Notes: a model not told the origin generated them from the letters alone. Shown: positions 11,590 to 22,984, counted from the first letter of the stretch. The stretch is 64,000 nt of DNA from Megalonaias nervosa (GCA_016617855.1 JAECUM010000796.1:1-64000), one strand, 5' to 3'. Made by a program: numbers and translations.

Positions 11590-12738
11590 ATATCAAACGA
11601 GAAAGCTCCGCTTTCCGCTAGTGATATTGTAAAAGAGTACAAAAAGTGACGCCTATAAGTCGCTCATGAACACCAGGAACTGATTCGTAATGTTATAGAA
11701 GGCCACAGAAATGTCAAAGATATGTTACAGTCAAAACAAACGGCAATAGAATACCTCACAGCGAGTTTTGAACAAACAATTGCACCGCTGATTAAACCAA
11801 CAAAGGAAATTGTGGAACGTGCTGAGGATATTCAAAGGCGACAAGAGCAACAGTGGAACACGAACAGAAGAATAAACTGGACCCACTTGTCAAATAGCTA
11901 AATGCACCATGGACATTAAGAATGCATCAGGAACAACGGCAGAGACTATTGTACGCTTGCCAACGGCGATTGAGGAAGTCATATAAGTTGTCCAGTAAAT
12001 TGGAGAAACCGTCGGTGTCATCGCAAGTCACCTGTGTACTTGAAGAAGACGTTAGAGAAGCAATTTACAGGATGCCAATTATCAGTCACAGATACAAACA
12101 CCGCCTCAATATTTGAATGAAATAGCTCGCCAGTCGATCTTCACAAATCCTCTGCATGGCGCTCTTAACAGCACCGACAACTGGAAAGTTTACATGGTAA
12201 AATTACCATCAACGACACATGATAAACACATGGATACTGATTAGCCAAAATTGGTGTTTAGGGAGTTTAGTGGAAAGAGAAATTGTATCGGCGTTCAGTG
12301 GGATCATTTAATACAAACGCTTAATGCATTTAAACGTGGATGAAGTGAAGAAGGTGAAAATTTATGGAGAGAATATACGACGCTGTATATACCTCAGCTA
12401 GAAAGACCCTCATAACCATAGCCATAATTACCAACACCACAACAACAAAAGAGCGTCTAAGACAAAACCAACAACAATAATAATTTCTAAGACAACAACA
12501 AATACAGCCAATACGAGTAGCACCTGCACACACATAGGAAGAACTAAAGTGGTGGATGCAGCAACAATCAAAACAAGGAGAAGGCCTTGGTATACTGTGT
12601 GGCCCTAACAATTTGAAACACTTGTGGGATCCGTTCGTACTGGTAATAATGCACCAGAAGTTATTATTGAGGCCATATCGAACTGACAGTGTTTACTCCC
12701 CAGCAACATCCTGGACCGAGAAACATCGCGCGCATTGA
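11590..12738 (+). pseudogene. Polinton 1: coiled-coil protein following the ATPase
   Basis: From about 11590 a frame reads NEKAPLSASDIVKEYKK and, after two stops, an amphipathic coiled coil (HEHQELIRNVIEGHRNVKDM, then SFEQTIAPLIKPTKEIVERA) to about 11900. A later part (11922-12240) has PPQYLNEIARQSIF and a short beta-like segment. A CAA-rich linker (12420-12540) follows, and a C-terminal motif GEGLGILCGPNNL...GNNAPEVIIEAI near 12580-12690. This architecture (coiled coil, beta domain, low-complexity linker, Gly-rich C-terminal motif) is recurrent in invertebrate Polintons next to the ATPase and capsid genes. Its role is not established, and a minor virion component is plausible. Multiple stops and frameshifts. 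Confidence 0.6.
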
Positions 12739-12839
12739 TGCATTAACTCATTAAAGACATTAATGATGAAATTTACTACACCGATGATAAATTCTAATGC
12801 AATTGAAACATCTGTGCTTTGCATAAAATTTAGGTTGCG

Positions 12840-13592
12840 ATGCACCGTATTGTTGTAAATAAAACCCAAAGTGTCACCTCGATGATCACAATCTCACCAA
12901 CGAAACCAGAATTTAATGAGACTTTTCCTACACAGTGTGCCACTGGGGAATCGTGCGACTTTATTACAGTTGGCCTAACATCCGATCACAACCGTTTGAT
13001 GGTCTTGACACAAATAACTCATTTGTGTTTCCTGCCAATGATGGAGCCAACTGGAATAATACTGAACTTCCATCAGGAGCGTAAGACATGGAAACGATCA
13101 ATGAAGAAATTCGACTAAAAATCACATTGTTGACCTGCAAACTCTAAAATTGTTACACGTGCACATGAGCCCACACCCAATGCTGTCATTTCAATTGAAT
13201 CTGCACCATACACGATTGATATCAAACGGTATGATCAGTTTTAGATTGGCCTGACGACATTTCAGATGACAATGATTTATATATCATATCGCGCCTGACA
13301 TTTCAGGATTACCTCAACGATTAAAATTAATTTGACTTATGATGTGATCAGTGGCAGTTATGAAAGCGCATCTGAAACGACGGGCATAGCTGTTCAAGGT
13401 TATATATTGTTTGATTTTTTCACCAACTGTGGAACCGGGTGATTTTATATCGATTACTCCCGCGTCGCCTGTGAATCTTTCATGTCATAATAATCGATTG
13501 ATACATATTCGATTTACCTTTGTTGACCAAGACGGGCACATTGTTGATTTTAGTAGAGAAATATTGACAATATAATTATACTTTAGAGATCG
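12840..13592 (+). pseudogene. Polinton 1: penton/minor-capsid-like protein, broken
   Basis: ATG at 12840. The N-terminal part MHRIVVNKTQSVTS and a strand-rich region are followed, in a shifted frame, by NNSFVFPANDGANWNN and LPSGA*DMETINEEI (12985-13115). This is the beta-hairpin plus 'INEEI' helix seen in a widespread Polinton structural protein. Near 13335 the frame reads NLTYDVISGSYESAS, and near 13495 IHIRFTFVDQDGHIVDFS, the C-terminal signature of the same protein. Homology to known families is judged by eye, and the assignment as penton rather than another minor capsid component is inference. At least three frameshifts and two stops. Confidence 0.6.
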
Positions 13593-13628
13593 GCCAGATA
13601 TTGACGTGTAATACCACTGCGTGTTGTT

Positions 13629-13790
13629 ATGACCAGAAAACCTGTTTACATGACATATTACGGCACTCATCTTGGTGATGTTGCTCATAGATTGTTTGCA
13701 GCGGCACCAAAGGTACTCACGGCCTTGTCATTGCGTGCTACACCAATCGCCAAGCAAATTACAAGGCGAGTCGCTGATGCTGCTGATTGA
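13629..13790 (+). CDS. Polinton 1: small basic protein (53 aa), open frame retained
   Basis: An intact 53-codon frame, ATG to TGA, lying between the penton-like gene and the MCP. It begins MTRKPVYMTYYGTHLGDVAH and continues with an Ala/Leu-rich stretch and a basic TRRVADAAD end. Small basic proteins in this position could be core or DNA-condensing components, but this is inference from size, charge and location. No counterpart survives in the second Polinton. Confidence 0.4.
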   Translation: MTRKPVYMTYYGTHLGDVAHRLFAAAPKVLTALSLRATPIAKQITRRVADAAD

Positions 13791-13799
13791 TTAACAGTT

Positions 13800-14012
13800 A
13801 AGGATTCAATCGATCGAGATAGATTTCGACGATTAGTGACTATATGGACACTAAAACGGTTACATTACCACCGACAAAAACAATGGCAGCCTTGGTTGGT
13901 AAAATTATTAATGGAGCCGCTTAACAACGATTGTTAGATTATGAAGCGCGTATAGTTGATTCAGCGATTGCAAATCTGGCAGTGAAAAGTGGATTTAGAC
14001 AAAATCAATAAT
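13800..14012 (+). pseudogene. Polinton 1: short ORF remnant before the MCP
   Basis: One frame gives TKTVTLPPTKTMAALVGKII, a stop, then QRLLDYEARIVDSAIANLAV ending in TAA at about 14012. The composition is protein-like and collinear with the flanking structural genes. No family assigned. Confidence 0.35.
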
Positions 14013-14021
14013 GTATAAATA

Positions 14022-15442
14022 ATGTCTCAATTCAAATCAGATCCCGCATTTGATATGGGTGCGCCTTTTGTTAATGGATTGAAGCATAAGAGATTTTTAG
14101 TATTACTCATACCTGGCTAATATTCCTAATCAACAAAATAGATTTACAAGTGCAAGGCACATCAAGGTTTTTCCTCCATGTGAGGCATTCTTGAAAAATG
14201 AGGATAAACGTATGCAAGACGATGATAATGATTATCTCACCAACGCACGAGTTAAATTTGTCAACAATGTCATGACCGCATTGTTCAACAGCGCAAATGG
14301 AAAGGAAATCGAAGAAAATTTTGACAACGTTGACATTGCTGCAACGACTCTCGGACTCGCTAGATACAGTAACGATTATGCGAAATCCGCTGATCCAACT
14401 ATGATGTTTATCCTACAATGCAGATCATAAATGCATGCAATTAGGCGACCACAAAATCATGTGGGCAATGCTGCTGCAGATGTAGAAAATATTATCACTT
14501 ATACCAACCCGAATTTCAACTCAGGAATTTTACAGCGTCGCCTACAATTTCATGGAGACTCGTTGAGTTTTTCGAGTGCGATTCCCCTCAGTCACATTTT
14601 TCGGTTTTGCAGGGATGTTCGCAAGGTTATTTTTGGAGCTAAACATAATCACGTTAACTGGTAAGAAAAATGCCGACCATGCAAGTTGGCATAGTACAGA
14701 TGTCTCTGTTGACAAAGTTGAGTTGTCAACATTGACTTTGTGGATGCCTCTTTTATCCCTTTCACGGACTATAGATTCACGTTTGTTGTTATTTATGAAT
14801 TCGGGAACCTTTTCAAAGCCGTCATTTATCGCACATACCACGGATGCGCACCCAAAAAGTGACATAATTGGACGATTTACATGGCAAACAACTACCAACA
14901 TTGTTTTATTGCACCAAATCACATGTTTGTGGCGTTTCAAAATACAAATCGAGATAATTGCCCGGATCAGAGCAAGATGATATTTGACAAACTAGGATAG
15001 TCCGAAGTTTCTTTTGCGGTTAAAAGGTCATCAGAAATCCTCTGAATAACTTTTACCTAACTTTGATGAGAATCAAATCGTACGTGCATATCACAATCTG
15101 TTCTCCTATGGACCAAACTCAAAATGTTGTTACTGATTTACAAATTTCCCAACACAACTTTGTCCATTATACCCAATTTATTACTTTTCATTAGAACATT
15201 TGGAGTTGGTTAGACAATCCGTTGTTGACAATGTATTTTCATGCACGTGTAGATGGGCCTGTTCTCGTATTCATCCCCTCCCCCCTTCGTAGGTAGTTAC
15301 AGATGTTGTACCATAATACTTTCTGACAAGACTCTGTTGTTCGAGGACACAGATTATCGAATGTTTGTCCATAATGCGCCAGTAGAAAACTACGAACGTT
15401 TTCTAGTAACTGTGTCTGTTACATTTTCATAAAATAGTGTCC
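14022..15442 (+). pseudogene. Polinton 1: double-jelly-roll major capsid protein (MCP), broken
   Basis: ATG at 14022 (MSQFKSDPAFDMGAPFVNGL), then shifting frames covering about 460 codons, close to the usual Polinton MCP length. Recognisable blocks are DDDNDYLTNARVKFVNNVM and ENFDNVDIAATTLGLARYSN (14210-14370), PLSHIFRFCRDVRKVIFGA (14590-14640), VELSTLTLWMPLLSLS (14715-14760), GRFTWQTTTNI and APNHMFVAFQNTNRDN (14870-14960), YPIYYFSLEHLELVRQSVVD (15175-15230), and a C-terminal strand with TIILSDKTLLFED. The order matches Polinton and adintovirus capsid proteins. At least five frameshifts. The paralogue at 27.3-28.5 kb has the same blocks. Confidence 0.85.
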
Positions 15443-15515
15443 TATCATGGAGTAATAGTCGGCATTAGTGAAAGCAGTCTGTGAAATTATAAAATGCAAT
15501 TAAAAACAATTGTGG

Positions 15516-15855
15516 GGTCATAGTGAAGCTTTCTCCAACAAAATTGACTGGAATCGTGTTGTGGTTGACCACAAAACAACTTAATCAGCTTAATGCGTCC
15601 AAAATAAAAAAAACCCACCTCAGTGACATTAACATTATCCAAATCAGAGGTAATGCAAAATGTAGAAGACCATTGGAATATTTCCATTGCTTTCAGCGAT
15701 TTCAGCGTTGCTAGCAGCAGCAACACCAGTGGTTGCAAAAGTGGCGGCGCTAGAGGCTGTCGGAACAACATCTGGAATAGCTTTAAAAACGGCGGTCGGT
15801 AGTCGCATTCAAATACAAAGGAAAGGCATTCAGTTACCAGAAACATGTCGTCGAA
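15516..15855 (+). pseudogene. Polinton 1: pVI-like minor capsid protein
   Basis: A frame opening at a GTG (15523) reads KLSPTKLTGIVLW and HLSDINIIQIRG. A frame starting at 15687 gives the hydrophobic Ala-rich segment LSAISALLAAATPVVAKVAA. Short Lys/Leu-rich N-terminus plus a glycine/alanine hydrophobic segment, placed between MCP and protease, is the pattern of the pVI-like protein of Polintons, a protease substrate that may act in membrane penetration in related viruses. One frameshift in the middle. Confidence 0.55.
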
Positions 15856-16035
15856 TACCATCAAGGACAATTACTTCGATTACCCGGTACAACAAGCAGA
15901 AGGCCATGCTTCATTAAGGAATATTAATTTATTAGCAATGGATAAATTAGGCATTGTTACAATTGATTTGAGAACCGTACCTGGTTTGATGGACCAACAT
16001 GTGGTCATCTTGTTGAACGTTGCATGCACTTAAAC
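15845..16035 (+). pseudogene. Polinton 1: adenain-like protease, internally deleted
   Basis: The N-terminal block (SLRNINLLAMDK) and the block around the catalytic His (GIVTIDLRTVPG...HVV) are adjacent. In the other copy about 25 residues separate them, and the catalytic His motif reads GPGTHWV. The rest of the protease, including the Cys region, is missing. The product ends at 16033. Confidence 0.6.
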
Positions 16036-16098
16036 GTTCATGAACAGCACATACACTTGTTAATTTTGCATTAAAGTACGTTTACTATCAAACAAAAT

Positions 16099-16353
16099 GT
16101 CTATTAATATTTACAGATGTTAGTCACTAAAGTGGATTTGATCGAGTTTACTAGTCGTGTTGTCGTTGATGTTGTCCCTGGTGAACTAGTGATTTTTCAG
16201 GAAAAAACTGGTAAACTTAAAACCACTTACGTGGATATTCAAGATGTTTTTATCAGGTTGAGAGGCACTGTTGCAAATAATTTGTCCATTATTAGTGAAA
16301 ACGGAGGGATCAAAGACTCTGGTACATCGTTTACTTTATCAAAGACTATATAA
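16099..16353 (+). pseudogene. Polinton 1: conserved protein A
   Basis: Starts with SINIY, as in copy 2 (FINIYGRYSARRHG). It then reads TKVDLIEFTSRVVVDVVPGE, EKTGKLKTTYVDIQDVF and NNLSIISENGGIKDS. All four blocks align with the minus-strand gene at 25858-26366. Function unknown. The C-terminal third has diverged or is frameshifted. Confidence 0.6.
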
Positions 16354-16379
16354 ACAGATCGATGACGTATCCCACGCGT

Positions 16380-16690
16380 AGTAACTTCATAAAATGAAAT
16401 TACAGGAAGATCTCACCTGTTATTCAGGAACGACTCACTTGTTCGTGTAAGAGTTGTTGGAGGACAACGAGAACGATAGTTTCAGACATTATTCAACGTT
16501 GTAATTGGTATAAGTTTAAACGCAAAGGGTGCCGGAAATTTAATTATTCTCCAAGTAGATATTGTCTATATGTGACAGCTGTGAAAATGGGTATTTGGTT
16601 AGAGGTGTTAGAGGTGTTAGAGGTGTTACACCTGATCAAGGTGGACCTGTCTAGTAATTATACTACGCGATTACATTATTAATAGAATAA
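16380..16690 (+). pseudogene. Polinton 1: conserved protein B remnant
   Basis: Only the end can be matched to copy 2: the region before 'actacgcgatt' (16666-16676) corresponds to 24905-25010 on the minus strand. A 10-bp unit (gttagaggtg) is repeated three times at about 16600-16630, giving VRGVRGVRGV in one frame. Otherwise the reading frames are broken. Confidence 0.4.
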
Positions 16691-16699
16691 CTACGATAG

Positions 16700-17165
16700 G
16701 CCCTCAATGTTGTCGACACGAAAAAATAATCGAAGTGGAACAACAACTGCAAATAAAATCACTAAGAGAACGGCGTTGATCATGGAAAACAAACGCGCGT
16801 GTGTGGTCGTAGATGCAGTTTATCAGCTTCCAGAGGCAACAACTTGCTATTGGTGAGGTGGCTGAAATAACGGCGACGACTACCATCATAGGGGCTCCAA
16901 CCAGAAGTATTGTTGGGGTTATATCGATTGTAACTGGTGTCTCTGGTGGTGCTAGCAAAATAATTTTAATACAATTGCATTCATGAATGATATTCAGCAC
17001 TTCTTGCAGCAGCGCAAAGTAGTCTCAATACGATTAGTAAACTGTATTAGGGTGCAACTGAGGATAACATAATTAGCATGGCCCAGTTCGAGATTATGTT
17101 GGCGGGAATAGAAAATCACTGACAATTCCGAGCACAAATAGGATACCATGGGGTAAAAGATTTAC
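16700..17165 (+). pseudogene. Polinton 1: conserved membrane protein C
   Basis: Blocks TTTIIGAP...VGVISIVTGVSGGASKIIL (membrane helix) and LLAAAQSSLNTISKLY, then DNIISMAQFEIMLAGIE and QFRAQI. They align with the minus-strand gene at 24397-24789 and its upstream frame. A hydrophobic Gly/Thr-rich segment followed by a helical, charged C-terminal domain is the family's shape. Several frameshifts and stops. Confidence 0.6.
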
Positions 17166-17176
17166 GGACAACAAAT

Positions 17177-17405
17177 GTTGGTTTTTCTTTACACAGCACT
17201 GTTCTACCCATCTTCGTTTTTCTTTACACAGCACTGTTTTACCCATCTTGGTTTTCCTGGTTTTTCTTTACACAGCACTGTTCTACCCATCTTCGTTTTT
17301 CTTTACACAGCACTGTTTTACCCATCTTGGTTTTCCTTTACACAGCACTGTTTTACCCATCTTGGTTTTCCTTTACACAGCACTGTTTTACCCATCTTGG
17401 TTTTC
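17177..17405 (+). repeat. 34-45 bp tandem repeat at the right end of Polinton 1
   Basis: About six to seven copies of a unit containing ctttacacagcactgttyta and cccatcttsgtttt. The array starts within 15 bp of the last recognisable Polinton coding block. It may be part of a terminal repeat. The long plus-strand ORF across it is an artefact of the repeat. Confidence 0.9.
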
Positions 17406-17409
17406 GGAC

Positions 17410-18415
17410 AGATAAAAGCTTATTTCCATGTTATCATCATTAGTGTTGTTTTTAAGTCTGCTTCTTTACCAAAACATTGGAGTACATTTTTTATGTGTGA
17501 AATGTTTTGAAAAGTTATTCTTGACTACAGTTATTATTGAGAACACTTTTAAGCCGTTTAAACTTGCAAAGAAATGTACATTATCTCTTGATAATGACAT
17601 TGTTGCTTTCATGCTAAATTCCTGAAATGTTTAAATCAACTCTTTGAAAACGATTAAATTCAATACAAGATTATTTATGATTGTTAAAGTAAGTCACCTT
17701 ATTGGTTTTCACAATCGTTTAATGTGTACATTTACATTTATTCTATACGTCATGGCTTATTGTACACATTCCGCAGTTTTTTGCCAAATCCTTGTGCTCC
17801 GATCGTTCTTTGCCTATAATAATGCTTTAATTATAGTGACTGTTCTTACATAACAATTTTCAAGTTGAATTGTTACATATCGTTCACTCTTGTTCATTTG
17901 ATCAATACACAAATACACAAATATTATGACGAAATTGGGGAATGCCGTTCTTCTCTTTTTCATACTGATTTTTCCAATATTCACGTCCAAGCTCTATTAT
18001 CGAGAAACAAGATTTCTCCTCTCCGCCCAGTTGTAAACTACAGACCTTTGGCTTTGAATTTCTATGCTCCACGTCTACGCATACTGTCCGCGTAAAACTT
18101 ATTTACCTGTAAAATTCTGCCAGACGACAGACCTGTACTTCAGTCTTACTATCGTAGCAATTTTAAAAAATATCTTTTAATGTTCTTCTGTACTTTTCGA
18201 TATGGTTATACCCAAAATAAAAATGGCCAAGTTCTGTTGTATTCCTTATTACTAAGGAGTATGTAGTATGTATAAATCGCAATCGTAGTTTGTTTCTCAT
18301 CAGAGAAAGCACTATTCTGATATAATGTATGAACGCGTTTCGGCCTGACAGCCTCGACTTATATCTACGGCATATGAGAGGCAATCTTTTAGCCGAAGGA
18401 AAACAAAACACCAAC
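17410..18415. other. Non-coding, no feature recognised
   Basis: AT-rich. Short ORFs on both strands lack motifs. Confidence 0.5.
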
Positions 18416-18416
18416 A

Positions 18417-18447
18417 TGTATGTATGTATGTATGTATGTATGTATGT
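18417..18447. repeat. (TGTA)n microsatellite
   Basis: Seven to eight tetranucleotide units. Confidence 0.95.
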
Positions 18448-18684
18448 CTACTCAGCTCTTGCTGTTCCTTAATGCTAGGGCGTGTGTAAAAAATACACAA
18501 CAGTAAGCATGTTTTTTTCCGAGTGAGAGGAAACAAGTAGTTTTGATATAACTTATGAATTCGTCCAGAAATGAGGTATCCACTTATATATCTACATCAT
18601 ATCAAACTCGTTCTTTAAGCCGACTTAATGCTAATGCAGGCTTGGCAATGTATGCATGTAGGTATTTATGCATATGCAAGATTG

Positions 18685-18757
18685 CTAACTGCCTCAGCAC
18701 TAAATAACCTACTTGTATTGATGTACCATAAATCCCATACCAAACCAAACGATCAAA
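18685..18757 (+). mobile_element. SINE family C, 3' fragment
   Basis: The stretch 'gcctcagcactaaataacct' and the downstream 'ccataccaaaccaaac' match the 3' part of the copies at 45308 and 53090. Confidence 0.6.
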
Positions 18758-19059
18758 ATTCGATATTATTGAAGGCAGTAGGATCATTATGTTTATAATC
18801 CATGACTCTCCCTTAAATCACACGTGAGTGTAAGATTTACGAGGGTGCAGATAATTCCGGGTTGAGAATCCCTCCTTAGGCACCCGCAAGATAAGTTATT
18901 CTACATTCATACCAATGCACAGAAAAGAACAAAAAATAACAACTTTTGTAAAATTCAACATAAAATATATTCCCCTATAATACAAAGTGAAATTTTAAAA
19001 AGAATTTACAGTATTATAAATTAAATCCCAATAGTCCTAAAAGTTCTATCACAAGTCCC

Positions 19060-20065
19060 CAAAAATATCGAGTTCCAAATGAATTCCTGTGGTGTTCCTA
19101 ATGAATTCCAATATTTACCGTGCTGATGTGCCAATGGCCTCTAATGCGCTAATGTTCCAACAGTCTTGATGTATCACAAAGATATAATCCAAACCGTCCT
19201 TCAATGAATTCCCAATAATTCGAAAATAATAATTTAGTCCAAGAAATATTAATGAGCACCGTTCCAGTGGGCTAGTGGTTAAAGCGTCCGCCTCAAATGC
19301 GGGAGGTCGCGGGTTCGAACCCGACTGAGTCACACCAAAGACTTATAAAAAATATTACCAACAGCTGCCTCTCTTGGCTCTCAGCATTAAGATATTAGTG
19401 TTAGGACTGGTCGGCCTGTTGTCAGTATAATGTGACTGGGTGGGACATGATGCTAAATGTCTGCAGCATTCTGCCCCAGTGCTAAACATGACTATGAACT
19501 GCCACACTGCAGATATTGTAGCGATATGACTGAAAAAATTGTTAAAGCTACGTGGAAAATCGAAATCACCCCCTCCCATTAATAAGCACTTTGTGATTCC
19601 AGTAAATAATTTCAATAAATAAATATTCCCGAATTTAAAACTGAACACACCAAAATGGCTGATTCTACTTCTGATGTTAGGGTAGGAATGAACAATTCTA
19701 ATATAATCAACCTTAATATAAAAACCTAAGATACAATTTTAGAACCAGGATGAGGGTCATTTTCCCATCAAATTAATTTCCAGAATATTCCAACTTGTAA
19801 ATAGGGTCAGGTCCTCAACTAAAACTTTAGTAAAGAACATACAAGACAGCAGGTACACCAGGAATTTCCAAGGGGAATACCAATGTCCTGAATTCAACCT
19901 CAAGTAAACATGTTTACCTCCAGTAATAATGATCTGAATGTGTAATCTATAATCATATAGGAATATAAAGCATGTACTATGATGTTAACAACATCAATGT
20001 CACTAGTCAGGTAGGTTCCTAACTAGATTACTGAACATAGCATATAATCATGAAGAAAAGCCAAC
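19060..20065 (+). repeat. Dispersed repeat family D, copy 2, interrupted by a SINE
   Basis: Aligns with 1310-2030. Removing the SINE at 19260-19577 and one target duplication restores collinearity: in copy 1 'attgagcacctta' continues directly into 'taattccagtgaataac', whereas here the SINE sits between the equivalent parts. Confidence 0.6.
19248..19589 (+). mobile_element. SINE family B, full-length, tRNA-derived, with 12-bp target-site duplication
   Basis: The head has an A-box-like TGGGCTAGTGGTTAAAGCG and a perfect B box (GGGTTCGAACCC). The body includes gtgactgggtgggacatgat and the 3' part ctgaaaaaattgttaaagc. It is flanked by attaatgagcac (19248-19259) and attaataagcac (19578-19589). This is an insertion into repeat D and not a functional tRNA gene, because the 3' half of the cloverleaf is not followed by a tRNA end. 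Confidence 0.9.
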
Positions 20066-22080
20066 ACATAATACAAATTATTGAGACATAACAGCTCTGA
20101 TTTTGGTTTGTCTTTTCCTGGCAACCATTCATCTTTAATTCTTCTCCTACTCCATTATCTTGTTCTTTTTCATTCTGTGTTTCGAACCAAACAGTTTCAG
20201 TATATTGTCATGGGTTTTTTGTTAGCTATCTATCTGAATCCTTCATCTTTAACTCAAGTTACTAATTATGAAATAGCGGTAGAAAGTTGGCGAGAGGTCT
20301 TCAGACTTAACTCATTGCGAAGCCCCCAGAAGCTCATTGCGAAGCCCCCAGAAGCCCTCGCAGTTTAAGCGTTTCCAGAGCATAATATAAACCATCAAAC
20401 TGTAAAAGAAACTTGCTCTAAGAAACGTCCCAGTTGTTGCGCGCTGAGTTTTAGGGTATTTTCATGGGAAGACAGGGGGAGGAGGGGGGGGGGGCGAGAA
20501 GTACGCCTGCTCTGCCTTCCCCCTTTATCAATCCTCCCCGATAAAGTGTAAACATTTGATTTCATATTCTTCTCTCTCACCTACTAAAATAGAAAAAAAA
20601 AAAAACGAAAATAACTCGCATAAATATACATAGCAAATAGTGAACATTTAAACGCGTATATTAAACTATCTGAATTAACTACACTATATATACTACCACG
20701 AACACCACAAATGATAGTAATTCCATTTAACTAATTTGTATGTACAACAAGAAAGAAAAAAGGCAAACAAAATATTGAAGACAAAATGTTGAAGAGAAGA
20801 ATATTTTGCTAAAGAAAGATAGAAGAAAAAGGAGAAATGTTTTATAATAGCTGATTTTCTATTCGTTTATCTACTCATAAAACTGTAAGCATCATTTGCC
20901 AATTTGTATGACTTGGAAAAGAGAAAATGTTTATGAAAGTGACCTTTCTTGGACATTTGGTATGCAGACAAATCGAATGCGATAATCTTAATGAAATAAA
21001 CACTGAGATACTGTGTCAGATTTTGCACACACATAGCATCCTAACAAACTTTGTATGCAAGGAAAATAGTGTTTTTCCTCTCTTTTTATTATTGTACTAA
21101 TATCATTTTGAAACATTTTCTATATAAAGCTTGAAATCGTTGTAACCCATAAAAGGATTTCAGAAAAATATTAAAGTCTGATATCCGCTCTTTTATCAAA
21201 TTTCTTGAGTATGTACTCTGTATGTTATGGGCGGTTAAGTACTGCATTCCTACTACACTTTGAAAATAATCAAGTCTGAATTTTAGGGTTATTTATTCTA
21301 ATTTCACACTCGTGATGCACACCAGGTGCAGTTTAAATGTCCTTTTTATGCACACACTGGTTAAAACGAAAAGCAAATTATGAGAAATGAAAACAAACAT
21401 AGTGTTTGTTGTATCGTAGAGAAATAGAAAATTTCTCACGTATGTTTTGTCTATTTGACATTCTAACCCCTGATGTTGAGTATCACATCAAAATTTTGTT
21501 TCTTTCACATTCTCAGTTCTGGAATTTGTTTTGTCGGAGAATAGTAACCTTCCAATGCTAAGAGTTTACTTTATATTTCTGCAAATTCCTAGAATTTGTA
21601 ATATAAAATCCGAAATTATAACCAAACTACTATTCATGAAACAACAAGCCAAATAAAAAAAATAATAGCAAAACAAAAGTACAAAAGAAGATATAAAGAA
21701 AGAAAAGAATAAAATGAAGACGCCCTGCCTAGCCCCGCCCCCTTATAGAAACAGCAGAGGCAATAACAATGGCAAGTAACCGAGCTAAAATAATGTTTGA
21801 AAACGAAGTCTAGAAATCAAGTTTGCATGAACTAGGTGAGCACATTAGTAACTCAATGATGTGACTCTAAAAACGTTAACATGCAAGTTAAATAAAGAAC
21901 ATGTCAACTATTTCTGACACTGTCATTTTGAAAAATACGAGATTAAAGTGCTTTAAACTTAATGGTGCAAGAATATGCTTGCCTCAGAATTAGATCACTT
22001 CTTGTGTGGACACCAAAAATAGGTACTACAAATTAATTTTATACTTTTATCATTACTTTGCAAAACAGCATGATTGCTAC
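20066..22080. other. Non-coding, no confident feature
   Basis: AT-rich. A 15-bp direct duplication (agctcattgcgaagccccca twice) occurs at about 20312-20352 and a G-rich run at 20474-20494. No gene seen. Confidence 0.5.
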
Positions 22081-22086
22081 AATCAC

Positions 22087-22190
22087 TACCTCTACTATTA
22101 CTACTACTACTACTACTATTTTTGTAGTAGCAGTGGTAATACTACTACTACTACTACGACTACTACTACTACTAATAATAATAATAATGA
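22087..22190. repeat. (ACT)n / (AAT)n trinucleotide tract with hairpin centre
   Basis: ACT repeats on each side of a GTAGTAG core, so the strand can fold back on itself. It ends in (AAT)n. The plus and minus ORFs over it (poly-Tyr, poly-Thr, poly-Ile, poly-Ser) are artefacts. Confidence 0.9.
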
Positions 22191-22984
22191 TAATAAAAAA
22201 CAGCATAAACACCAATTTTATGTAAATGCTCTTCAGTTGTGTGGCAAGTTTTCTTCTACTTTTAAATCTGATTGAATCCACACGTCATTCCGAAATAAAA
22301 CAGGAGATGATATAGTTGTACAATGTTGTTATGCCCTAAAGCGTGGTGACAGATGCATCTTTTTCTTCAAAGCGCCTGGCCTGCTTCGTATTCACCGAAG
22401 ACCACGAGAAATGTGTAACTATTATTTGGGGTCACAAAACATGCTCGCATTTTCATGCTTTTTCTCTGAAATATGTTTCCAATTTTTAATGATTTTATGA
22501 ACAAGTGACTATTGGTAGATTCTGAGATTACTAATCAATCTTTCGACCGGCTCTGTACTTCGAAAAGAAAGGAATAATAGCACGTGACCATCCTGGAGAC
22601 CTATTTTGACCTTTGACACTAGTGTCATCAGTTCAAATGTGATAGACTTTTAGCAGTCATTGGAGGTTATGTAAGGGGCTTTCTGGTAGACAATATGGCA
22701 CACATTCATTATCTTTCTATGTGTACTGTAAATAAAACTGGGGTCCATAATTTCTTTCCTGTGCAGACGAATAAAATCCAGAATTACTTAAACAGATCCT
22801 AGGCATATTTTTTACAACGACAGTAGTTAGGTGAGGATACTGGGGTTATACGGAAACTCACATGAGCATATAAACTTAAATGGGTGATACACTTGGGGGG
22901 TCATGCGGAAATCCTATCTTAAAATGGGGACGGTATTATTGGGTCAAGGTATTTACGATGAATACTTTAACACAGCAACAAAGT

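Noticed and set aside
12330..12611. Cys-rich minus-strand ORF
   Set aside because: Shadow of the CAA-rich linker of the Polinton coiled-coil gene on the plus strand.
14542..14940. 132-codon minus-strand ORF
   Set aside because: Antisense of the MCP; no motif and no counterpart in the second copy.
17175..17510. 111-codon plus-strand ORF with repeated FTQHCFTHLG
   Set aside because: Produced by the minisatellite; not seen outside it.
19260..19330. A tRNA gene
   Set aside because: A and B boxes are present but the acceptor stem does not close and the sequence continues into the SINE body; the same holds for 45308, 46135, 47598, 56880 and 57768.
22006..22281. ORFs rich in Tyr, Thr, Asn, Ser or Ile on both strands
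   Set aside because: Translation of the trinucleotide repeat.
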